Shown here in pieces: positions 1-8,100 of a stretch of 13,644 bases of DNA. The notes beneath the pieces were generated by a model. It did no database searches. It had not been told where the DNA came from and saw nothing but the letters and a program-made list of their open reading frames with translations. The stretch's first letter is position 1. Every line of letters begins with the position of its first letter. The DNA comes from CAUZFZ01 sp963579025. Its GTDB lineage: Bacteria; Planctomycetota; Planctomycetia; Planctomycetales; Planctomycetaceae. Location: the NCBI GenBank assembly GCA_963579025.1, contig CAUZFZ010000218.1:1-13644 (forward strand), read 5' to 3'. Both the position numbers and the translations under genes were made by a program.

Positions 1-510
1 GTCATCGCTGCGGGATGCTCTCTGTTCGGCGTGATCGACGATCGGCTATCCACACCGACACCTCGGGAAGTCCCTCCAGCAGACAGACTGAATTCTTTTC
101 TGGCGGCTTACCCCGCTGCGGTCGTGGTGCGGCTCCCACTGGAGAATGTTCAACACAGAGTGTGCCTGTCGCTCTATGACTTCTCCGGGTTTCCCAGTTG
201 GCATTTTCTTAGCGGTGAGAAAGCACTAATGCTGATGGTGCGTCCCAGGAACTCACCGGGAGGCGATCAGTGGGTCATCCAAAAGTCAATGATCGACCTC
301 GAGCATGATGGGACGATCGATTTCGTGATTGAGGGCCGACGAAAAGTCTCAGACGAGGTACTTTCTCCGATGAATGCGGACCTGGTCCGAGGGCCGACAG
401 AGGCGGAGCAGCGACTGTTTGCCGAAACCTGTGCCAATCCACAACTCGTTGCCACTTTGAATGCGGATTGCTTTCAGGACACGATCGATTGGGTCCATAA
501 CCGCACTTGA
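1..510 (+). CDS. Probable lipoprotein of unknown function, 5' end outside the window
   Basis: The reading frame is open from base 1 and ends at the TGA at 508-510. An ORF caller would start it at the GTG at 31, but the ten codons before that, in the same frame, read VIAAGCSLFG. This resembles the end of a lipoprotein signal peptide with a lipobox-like Ala-Ala-Gly-Cys (Cys codon 16-18). The gene therefore probably begins left of the window, and the GTG is an internal valine. The mature part, about 165 residues, is soluble, with no further membrane segment and no family I recognise. Lipidation is inferred. Alanine at the -3 position is less common than leucine, so a cytoplasmic protein remains possible. 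The gene converges on the YyaL-like gene, with 17 bp between the stops. Confidence 0.6.
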   Translation, partial: VIAAGCSLFGVIDDRLSTPTPREVPPADRLNSFLAAYPAAVVVRLPLENVQHRVCLSLYDFSGFPSWHFLSGEKALMLMVRPRNSPGGDQWVIQKSMIDLEHDGTIDFVIEGRRKVSDEVLSPMNADLVRGPTEAEQRLFAETCANPQLVATLNADCFQDTIDWVHNRT

Positions 511-518
511 TGAACCGG

Positions 519-535
519 GTTCCTGGTTCAGGAAC
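519..535. terminator. Candidate bidirectional terminator hairpin
   Basis: A perfect 7-bp stem (GTTCCTG 519-525, CAGGAAC 529-535) with a 3-base loop lies between the convergent stops. It overlaps the last codons of the minus-strand gene. Neither side has a T tract, so it may only stabilise transcript ends. The call rests on position and symmetry alone. Confidence 0.3.
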
Positions 536-2618
536 TGCAATGAACCAGATTGTCGAGTGCTTCTGAAATGGCATCGGCACCGACCGACGGCACGCGGCAT
601 GTTCCGTGTTCACAGATGTAGAGCGTGGGTTGGCCATCGACCGCCTGTCGTCCTTCCAGCAGTGGCTGCAACGGAGACGACTCCTCGACAACTGCGACTG
701 ATGGACGCAGAATCAGAACATGGTTGGGCAGGCGTTTGTCGGCGAGTAGCCGCTGGGCCGTTCGGTTAGCGGATGCATCGTCACCGTCGCATAGCACGAA
801 TTCATACGACGGCCCCAATAGCCAGTCGAGAGCCAGTAGTGACTGCCCGCTTGCAAGTGCCAGTTGCTCCATTTGCCCGGACAGCGCTTTAAGCGTCGCC
901 ACCGCTTTCTGTTCGATGTTGGGACGCGCGGCGATGCGCGCCAGACGCAGCAGGGCATACGCGGCCATTCCATTGCCTGACGGTGTCGCATTGTCCTGAC
1001 AGTCCTTCGCCCGCGTGATCAGTTCTTCGTGATCCGACGACGTGTAAAAGAACCCGCCGGCCTGAGTGTCCGCGAATTGTTCGAAGAGCCGTTCAGCCAG
1101 TGCGATCGCTGAGGTCAGCCAGTGTCCCTCACCCGTCGCCTGGCAAAGCTCCACCAGGCCGTCGATCAGACATGCGTAATCGTCGAGGTACGCATTGAAT
1201 CGGGCGCGACCGTCCTTAAACGAATGGAGTAACCGCCCGCCCTCCTCACGCATGTTATTCAGGATAAACGCAGCAGCTTCGCTGGCGGCCGCGGCATAGC
1301 GAAGTTCATCCAGTACCGTCGAAGCACGCGCCATTGCCGCGATCATCAGCCCGTTCCATGAAGTGAGAACTTTGTCGTCGCGTCCAGGTGCGATCCGCGT
1401 TGATCGGGCTTCGAGAAGTTTCGCGCGACCGCGAGCCAGAACCTCTTCGAGTTCCTCGGGCGTTTGATCCAGGACTTGCGCCGCCTGAGCGTGGGGCTGC
1501 GGCCGATTGAGAATACACTTGCCTTCCCAGTTGCCCTCGGATGTCACGTCGTAGCAGTAGCAGAACAACTGACCGTCATCCGGGCCAAGTAATTCCATGA
1601 CTTCGTCTTCATACCAGACGAAGAACTTGCCTTCTTCGCCTTCGCTGTCAGCGTCCTGCGTGGAGTAAAAGCCGCCTTCGGGTTGTGTCATCTCTCGAAG
1701 CACATAGTCCAGCGTCTCGCGAGCGACGCGAGCGTAGTCTTCGTTGCCGGTTGCCTGGTACGCTTCGATGTAGGCCGGCGTCAGCAATGCGTTGTCGTAG
1801 AGCATCTTCTCGAAGTGCGGCGCCAGCCAGCGGACGTCTGTCGAATAGCGATGGAAACCGCCGCCAAGCTGATCGTAGATCCCGCCGCGCGACATCAGAT
1901 CGAGCGTTTGCGTCACGACATTCAATGCATCGCTATTGCCGAATCGTTGCCATGTTCGCAGCAGCACGCGCAGGTCCATCGGATGCGGAAACTTCGGCGT
2001 CCCTCCGAACCCGCCATGCGTGCGGTCGGCCGATCGCAGCAAGTCTCGCTCGGCATTCGTCAGCAGTGAGACATCCAGTTGTGTGGGCTCGACTCGAATG
2101 CCACTGGCCTGAGCCACAGCGTTTGTCAGTTCCGCAGCCTGGGCATCAACACGATCTCGCTTCTCAACCCACGCTTCGTTGACGCCAAGCAGGATGTCGA
2201 GAAACCCGGGCATACCCATGCGGGCGTGAGGTGGCCAGTAAGTACCGCCGTAGAACGGATGCAGATCGGGCGTCAGGAAGACCGACATGGGCCAGCCGCC
2301 GCGTCCAGTCAGAAGCTGCACAGCGTTCATGTAGATTTGATCGAGGTCGGGGCGTTCCTCACGGTCGACTTTGATGCACACGTAGTGCTCGTTCATGACG
2401 GCAGCAATGTCGTCGTTCTCGAAGCTCTCGTGCTCCATCACGTGACACCAGTGACACGCCGAATACCCAATCGAAAGGAAGATCGGCTTATTGAGTTCAC
2501 GTGCCCGAGCAATCGCTTCATCGCCCCACGGAAACCAATCGACCGGGTTGTAAGCATGCTGCTGCAGATACGGGCTGGTTTCGTCGGCCAGTCGATTTCG
2601 TGGGCGTTCGTCGGTCAT
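528..2618 (-). CDS. Thioredoxin-domain protein, YyaL/SSP411 (DUF255) family
   Basis: This 696-residue protein has the full length usual for the YyaL/spermatogenesis-associated protein 20 family. The N-terminal thioredoxin-like domain (about residues 1-170) opens with the family signature around NRLADETSPYLQQHA. It carries the CHWCH active-site motif (C55, C58), a GGWP segment with the likely cis-proline P110, and the GGTYWPP stretch near residues 124-130. The rest is an (alpha/alpha)6 six-hairpin fold, with the conserved GGFGGTPKFPHP (about 202-213) and GGGFHRYS...PHFEKMLYDNALL (252-279). No signal peptide is seen, so it is probably cytoplasmic. Family members are poorly characterised. A redox role, or sugar binding by the epimerase-like half, is plausible but unproven. 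The ATG at 2616-2618 is preceded by no clear ribosome binding site. The gene is divergent from the DUF4432 gene. Confidence 0.93.
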   Translation of the reverse strand: MTDERPRNRLADETSPYLQQHAYNPVDWFPWGDEAIARARELNKPIFLSIGYSACHWCHVMEHESFENDDIAAVMNEHYVCIKVDREERPDLDQIYMNAVQLLTGRGGWPMSVFLTPDLHPFYGGTYWPPHARMGMPGFLDILLGVNEAWVEKRDRVDAQAAELTNAVAQASGIRVEPTQLDVSLLTNAERDLLRSADRTHGGFGGTPKFPHPMDLRVLLRTWQRFGNSDALNVVTQTLDLMSRGGIYDQLGGGFHRYSTDVRWLAPHFEKMLYDNALLTPAYIEAYQATGNEDYARVARETLDYVLREMTQPEGGFYSTQDADSEGEEGKFFVWYEDEVMELLGPDDGQLFCYCYDVTSEGNWEGKCILNRPQPHAQAAQVLDQTPEELEEVLARGRAKLLEARSTRIAPGRDDKVLTSWNGLMIAAMARASTVLDELRYAAAASEAAAFILNNMREEGGRLLHSFKDGRARFNAYLDDYACLIDGLVELCQATGEGHWLTSAIALAERLFEQFADTQAGGFFYTSSDHEELITRAKDCQDNATPSGNGMAAYALLRLARIAARPNIEQKAVATLKALSGQMEQLALASGQSLLALDWLLGPSYEFVLCDGDDASANRTAQRLLADKRLPNHVLILRPSVAVVEESSPLQPLLEGRQAVDGQPTLYICEHGTCRVPSVGADAISEALDNLVHCSS

Positions 2619-2799
2619 GGAGTGTCCAAGGCTGAGGTGCGATCATCGCACGCAGCATCACAGCGAAGTCGGGAGAACCGCAACTCACTCCAACAGGCTT
2701 TACGGATGGCAGCGCCACTCCGGCATCTGCTTCACGCGATCGTGGCCCCCGCATAGACTGCCGGCCCGATACTCTCACCCGCCGTCAAGGAAGTTCCGC
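2619..2799. promoter_or_regulatory. Divergent intergenic region with a short dyad
   Basis: These 181 bp separate the starts of the YyaL-like gene and the DUF4432 gene and must hold both promoters. I cannot point to convincing -35/-10 boxes. The only symmetric element is a 15-bp dyad at 2637-2651 (GTGCGAT, C, ATCGCAC), 18 bp upstream of the YyaL-like start. It could be an operator, but a 7-bp perfect arm is near chance level in a window of this size. An open frame runs through the region to a possible start at 2617, but its composition looks non-coding. Confidence 0.35.
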
Positions 2800-3987
2800 A
2801 TGTCGTCGTTCGTTCTGACCGATGTCAACTCCGATCTCTTTCACGAGGAATGGATGCTTGATCAAGCATCCGGACCCAAGCTGGCCGGCTCGTCTGAATG
2901 GTCCATTTCGAAACGGACACTGCGTGGGGGTCTATCGGACGGCGTCGATGTCGTGACACTTGATAACGGTGAGCTGTCGATATCGGTGCTGCCCACACGC
3001 GGCATGGGACTGTGGTGTGGCGAATATCGTGGCATTCCCATCGGCTGGGAGTCGCCGGTCGCTCGGCCGGTGAACCCGCAGTTCGTCAACCTGCAGGAGC
3101 GCAGCGGGCTCGGATGGCTGAACGGATTCAATGAGCTGCTGTGTCGTTGCGGGTTGTCTTACAACGGACCGCCCGGCACGGATCGTGTCCTGAACAATAA
3201 CGGTGACCCGATCGAAACGGAGCTGACTCTGCACGGCAAGATCGCCAATCTGCCGGCTCACCACGTCGAAGTGGAAGTCAGCAGTGTCGGAGCGGGAACA
3301 CTGAGTGTCACCGGCTCTGTCGACGAAACCATGATGTTCGGGCCCGCGCTGCAATTGACTTCGACGGTCTCAACTGAGGCGGGTTCCAATGCGGTCACGA
3401 TTCATGATCGTGTCACCAATCTGGGCGCGCAGCCGACCGAGCTCGAGCTGCTGTACCACACCAACATCGGCCGCCCCTTCCTGGAAGAAGGTTCGCGTCT
3501 TGTGGCGGCCATCGTTGAATCCGCTCCTCGCGATGCACACTCAGCCGCGGCAGCGGATCGTCTGGATGTGTATTCCGGTCCGGTTACCGTGTTCACGGAG
3601 GAAGCGTTTTTCTTCGAACTCGCGGCCGATGCCAGCGGCCGTTCCAACGTGATGCTCAGGAACGCCGCGGGAGATCGCGGGCTGAGCCTCAGCTTCCCCA
3701 AACAACAGCTCCCATGTTTCACATTGTGGAAGAACACGCAGGCGGAGGCGGATGGATTTGTGACAGGGCTCGAACCGGGCACAAATTACCCCAACCTGAA
3801 GACGTTCGAACGCGACCGTGGCCGGGTGATCCAACTGCAACCCGGCGAAAGCTACCAGACATCGATCGAGATGCGGATTCACGATTCGGCCGACGCTGTG
3901 ACGCAAGTCGAAGAACAGATTCAATCACAGCAGTCCCCGGAACCGCAGCAGCACGCCGTTCCGATCACACGGTTCTCGCAGCTCTGA
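2800..3987 (+). CDS. DUF4432 family protein (aldose 1-epimerase / galactose mutarotase-like)
   Basis: This 395-residue protein has the beta-sandwich mutarotase-like fold of the DUF4432 family. Family signatures in order are LPTRGMGLW (64-72), a GIPIGWESPV segment (78-87), GLGWLNGFNELLCRCGL (103-119), LTLHGKIANLPA (142-153), LLYHTNIG (217-224) and the LEPGTNYPN loop (324-332). Candidate active-site residues, by analogy with aldose epimerases, are H145, H220 and E325. It probably acts on a sugar in the cytoplasm; the substrate is unknown. I start it at the ATG at 2800, because an AAGGA lies about 8 bases upstream and the family similarity begins just after it. The frame is open back to 2617, but those 61 residues look non-coding. 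The C-terminal 25 residues are Gln/Pro-rich and beyond the fold. It converges on hflC with a 15-bp gap. Confidence 0.9.
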   Translation: MSSFVLTDVNSDLFHEEWMLDQASGPKLAGSSEWSISKRTLRGGLSDGVDVVTLDNGELSISVLPTRGMGLWCGEYRGIPIGWESPVARPVNPQFVNLQERSGLGWLNGFNELLCRCGLSYNGPPGTDRVLNNNGDPIETELTLHGKIANLPAHHVEVEVSSVGAGTLSVTGSVDETMMFGPALQLTSTVSTEAGSNAVTIHDRVTNLGAQPTELELLYHTNIGRPFLEEGSRLVAAIVESAPRDAHSAAAADRLDVYSGPVTVFTEEAFFFELAADASGRSNVMLRNAAGDRGLSLSFPKQQLPCFTLWKNTQAEADGFVTGLEPGTNYPNLKTFERDRGRVIQLQPGESYQTSIEMRIHDSADAVTQVEEQIQSQQSPEPQQHAVPITRFSQL

Positions 3988-3989
3988 TG

Positions 3990-4021
3990 TCTAGCGGTCT
4001 GATTACGGTTCAGCCGCTGGA
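3990..4021. terminator. Weak candidate bidirectional terminator
   Basis: TCTAGCGG (3990-3997) pairs with CCGCTGGA (4014-4021) in an 8-bp stem with one G-T wobble and a 16-base loop. It sits at the convergent junction between the DUF4432 gene and hflC and runs into the hflC 3' end. It has no T tract and a long loop, so this is only a possibility. Confidence 0.2.
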
Positions 4022-5157
4022 TTGTCAGTGGCGCCGTCTTCTGACTCGTCCGGTTCTGATTCAGCACCAACCGGCTTCACCGGGCTGGCATCGGTGTTCG
4101 GAAGGGGCGCGGGGCGACCGTTCGGCGGTGTTGTCGTCAGATCAGGCACGCCGTCAACCAGCAGCTTAAGCAGACTGCTCGACGTCGACAGCACCAGCGT
4201 CGTTTTCTCGTTGAGCACTTTGCGATAGGCGTCGAGTGTCCGGACGGTCCGGTAGAACTCCGGATCGCGTGCATGGGCCTCATTCAAAATCGCCAGGGCT
4301 TCGGCTTCCGCTTCGCCGCGGATGCGTTCGGCCTCCGCTTCAGCCCGTGACAGAATCTCGCTGGACTGCCGATCCGCCTGGCTGCGAATCACGGTGTTCT
4401 GAGCCAGCCCCGCGCTGCGATAGCGATCCGCAATCTTCTGCCGTTCGCTTTTCATCCGTTCGAACACGGCCTGTTGATTACCGAGCGGAAAATTGAGCCG
4501 CTTAATACGGACATCGACAACTTCAATCCCCAAACGCTCGGTCACCGACTGCTGCTCGTCAGGCCTTTGCCGCACATCCGACAGAAGCTGGTCGGCCAAT
4601 GTGTCCAGAGAGATATCGGCAGCGTCGTCGGGCGGACTCTCTGGATCGGTGACTCGCATCAGGTCGCTCAGTTCGATCTGGGCGATGCGCGTTGCCAGTG
4701 TCGAACGCACACGGGTTTCGAGTCGAGCCTGCGCAACTTCGGAACTGCCCAGCGAACGGAAGAATCGCACGGCCGGGCTATCAAGCAAGTCACCCGTTTC
4801 CGCGGCCTCAGCGATTCTCCAGCAGACGTAGGCATCGACCGTGACATTTTTCTTGTCGCGAGTGAACGCTTCGCGGCCCAGGGGATCGAACAGTTGTATC
4901 CGCCGGTCGAATCGCCGGGCGGCTCCGATCGGCCACGGCAGTTTGACGTTCAGTCCGCGGTCGTCAGGTCGGTCCAATACAGCGGCGATTGTGCCGAGGC
5001 GTTCAATCAACACGACTTCGGATTCGTCGACGAATACGAAACACGTCGACAGCCACGCCACAATGCCACAGGCGGCAACACTGGCCAGCACGCGCCGGAC
5101 TAGTCGCCGCGCCGGCGCTAACTCGACAGCAGCATCGATTTGATCGGTTGAACTCAT
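4003..5157 (-). CDS. hflC: HflC-like SPFH/band-7 protein, second gene of the ATPase-HflK/HflC operon
   Basis: HflC pairs with HflK in a large inner-membrane complex that modulates the AAA+ protease FtsH. In this 384-residue protein one membrane helix (about 23-43) is followed by the SPFH domain. Typical HflC stretches are GLNVKLPWP (68-76), RRFDRRIQLFD (81-91), RDKKNVTVDAYVCWRI (100-115) and GIEVVDVRIKRLNFP (210-224). An Ala/Glu-rich coiled coil (about 255-295) and the ARDPEFYRTVRTLDAYRK segment (296-313) come next. The C-terminal 45 residues are Pro/Glu/Asp-rich and look disordered. This is longer than in typical proteobacterial HflC. Residues 170-205 hold a Pro/Asp-rich insertion. The start lies 16 bp after the stop of the upstream fusion gene, which implies co-transcription and matches the usual hflK-hflC order. 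The ribosome binding site is weak (GAGTGAG). Confidence 0.93.
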   Translation of the reverse strand: MSSTDQIDAAVELAPARRLVRRVLASVAACGIVAWLSTCFVFVDESEVVLIERLGTIAAVLDRPDDRGLNVKLPWPIGAARRFDRRIQLFDPLGREAFTRDKKNVTVDAYVCWRIAEAAETGDLLDSPAVRFFRSLGSSEVAQARLETRVRSTLATRIAQIELSDLMRVTDPESPPDDAADISLDTLADQLLSDVRQRPDEQQSVTERLGIEVVDVRIKRLNFPLGNQQAVFERMKSERQKIADRYRSAGLAQNTVIRSQADRQSSEILSRAEAEAERIRGEAEAEALAILNEAHARDPEFYRTVRTLDAYRKVLNEKTTLVLSTSSSLLKLLVDGVPDLTTTPPNGRPAPLPNTDASPVKPVGAESEPDESEDGATDNPAAEP

Positions 5158-5173
5158 TAAGTCTCACTCTACG

Positions 5174-8100
5174 TTATCGAGTCGGCTCCGCGGGAAGCGG
5201 CGCCGTGGGAGGAACGTCTTCGGATCCGGGCTGAGGATTCAGCATCGGCTGCAGGTATGACGGGTTTGAAAACTGGTCCGGGTCAAGCAGCAGCATGTGC
5301 TGCCGGCCGGAGATGGTCGGATCGATGACTGTCAGTGGCCGGCTCGCCAGCGTTTCAGAAACGGTCTGCAGGAACATGTGTGTGCTGGTCAGGCCGGGAT
5401 GCAGGAAGTACTGACCAACCAGGCTGCCAAACCGAGCGGCCTCGCCCTGTGCCGCAGCCAGACGGCGTGCACGGGCCTGCCGAGCGTCATGCAACCGAGC
5501 GGCTGCCTCGCCCGAGAGTAACATTGGTCGACCGTCGGACTCGTCCGTCAAACTCGTCCACAGTTCGTCGGTCAACTTCCAGTCGGTGACCGCTCCTGTC
5601 GTTGATTCGACACGCCGATCTTCATTGTCGACGGAATTGCTCAGTTGCCGGATCGTCTCCTCTCCCGCGGCACTCAGCACGGTTCGCGCATAGTAGGCCT
5701 CGGCTTCATTGATGAGCTGCTCGCGCAACTCCAGCGCATCGGCTACCTGGCGATAGGACGGAACGACCTGCCGCGGCGGATGCACATCAAGCAGGCTGAC
5801 ACCGGTGATCTCGACACCAAGCTGGTAAGCGTCCGCGGCCGATGCCACATCGCGACCGACCTGCGATTCGATCACCGGGCGCGAGTCCGTGAGCACATCA
5901 TCAAGAGCAATCCTCGCCACAACCTGCCGGATCGAACTCTCCGCGGTCACACGAATGATTTCGTTTGGCTGATCACTGGCGAAGACAAAGTCTCGCAAGT
6001 TGCTGATTCGAAACCGAACTTCGGCAGTCAGTTCCACCGGGACCTCGTCACCGGTCAATGTGAGAGCCTCGTCGGAAACGGCTTCAAAATCCTGACCGGC
6101 GTGCTCACTGGTCCATTCGATGGGACCTGGGCGGTACTCGTCGGTCAGGGCAGATTCCACGCTCGATCGGAAACCAATCTGCACAGTGCGAATCTCGCCG
6201 ATACGCTCGCGATGGGTGACTTCAAACGGTTCCGGCCAGCGCCAGTGAAGTCCAGATGACAGAGTTGTTTCGTACTTGCCAAACCGAGTGACCAGCGCCT
6301 GTTCGTCCTCGCCGATTCGCACCAATCCGGATGTGAACCAGACCAGTCCCACGCCCGCCAGTCCCAGTCGCAGCAGCAGGCTCCAGCGTTCCAGGAATCG
6401 GAACACCAGCCGACTGGGCGACAACGCTTCCACTACATAATCGCTGGCGATTCCCAGTCCGCGGCTGAACCGACCGAGTCGCGTTTCATCCCAGCGTTCG
6501 AACCACAACAGCCGCAGAGCATTGAGCATCACGGCCAGCGATGCCGCTTCGTGAAAGATGGCCGCTGCCGCCGGTGAGAGGATGCCCGTCGCCCCCAGGA
6601 CCATGCCCAGGCCATTCATCCCGAATGCGAACAGGTAGATGCTCTGGCGGATTGTCTGCACGAGCTGTCGCGACAACCGGAGCAGCCCGGGCAGTGGCTT
6701 GAGCGGATCCCCCATCAGAATCAGATCGCCAGCTTCCGCGGCGAGATCGCTGCCGACTCCACCAAGCGCGACACCAACGGTTGCCGTTGCCAGTGCCGGA
6801 GCGTCGTTGACACCATCGCCAACCATGGCCACATGCCGACCCTCTTTCGTTGCCTGCTCGATCCAGGCGGCTTTATCGGCGGGCAGCAAACCCGACTCGA
6901 TTGCGTCGAACTGCCCGAGCTGTGCGGCCACGTTCCGCGCTGGCGCTTCGCGGTCTCCAGTCAGAACCACGAATGATTCGATCCCGGACCCGCGCAATTC
7001 ATTCAGCACGTCGCGGGCCGAGTCGCGGATCGCGTCCCGAACACCCATCACTCCAAGTACGCGGCCCCCGGCTGCAACAAGCAACGATGTCTGACCCTGA
7101 TCGTCCAGTTCTTCGAGCTGGGCGGTGATGGCTTGCGGCACTTCGATCGCTCGACGTTCAAGCAATTGCACGTTGCCGACGACCAATTCAATGCGGTCGT
7201 CGGCTGACGTCAGTGATTCGGCCCAATCACCCAGTTCTGCCGTTGTCACGTTGGCCGTGATTCCGCAGCCCGGATGCGCTTCAAATTCGTAAACACCCGG
7301 AATGACACAATCGCGTGCTTCTGCCTCACGACAGACGAGTCGGGCAACCGGGTGTTCGCTTCGTCGCTCCGCGATCGCGGCGGTGCGCAATAAGTCGTCT
7401 GTGTCGAGACCGTCGATCGGCAGAACTGTGCCGAGTTCCAGTTGTCCCTGCGTCAGCGTTCCCGTCTTGTCAAAAGCGATCGTGTCGACCTGCGCCAGTC
7501 GCTCCAGAGCGATCGAGCCCTTGACGACAACTCCAGAGCGAGCCAGCCACGCCATCGCCGCCATGACAGCGCTGGGCGTTGCCAGAATCAGAGGGCACGG
7601 ACACGCCACAACCAGCACGCTTAGAGCGGGCAGGAAACCGGCTCGCCATTCTCCCGCGCTGATCCGCCAGCCGATCAGCGTGCATGCTGCGACTGCCAGC
7701 ACGACAGGCAGGAACAGTCGGGCGTATCGATCGGCAGTGCGTTCAAGCGGCGCTTTGCGCTCAGTCGCCTCTGCGACGAGTTGCATCACTCGCGCCAGTG
7801 TTGTGTCCGCTCCGACGCGACTGGCTGTGATTTCCAGCGATCCGAACTGATTGAGTGTGCCAGCATAAACGTCATCGCCTGTGTGCTTCTCAACAGGCAG
7901 GCTTTCCCCCGTCAACGCGGCCTCGTCCACGGATGATTCACCCGAGGAAACGGCTCCATCAACGGGCACGCGTTCTCCCGGACGCACACGCAGGATGTTT
8001 CCGACTTCGACTTCATTGACAGGAACTTCCTGCTCGCGGTCCCCGATCAGCAGGTGGGCAGTCGGAGGACACAGGTTGAAGACGCCTCGGATCGCTCGCT

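Noticed and set aside
2617..2799. Upstream extension of the DUF4432 gene to 2617
   Set aside because: The 61 extra residues are rich in Arg, His, Ser and Pro with no family similarity. They would even overlap the start of the divergent gene. The ATG at 2800 has an AAGGA ribosome binding site.
5645..6259. 204-residue plus-strand open frame opposite the HflK domain
   Set aside because: It is antisense to a conserved SPFH domain, with no ribosome binding site or family motif.
6380..6530. The ATPase-HflK fusion as a sequencing or assembly artefact
   Set aside because: The frame reads through the linker without a stop. The linker (basic, about 40 residues) is sensible for the topology, and both halves are full-length and in the same frame. 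It cannot be fully excluded without reads or homologues, so it is kept as a refutation test.
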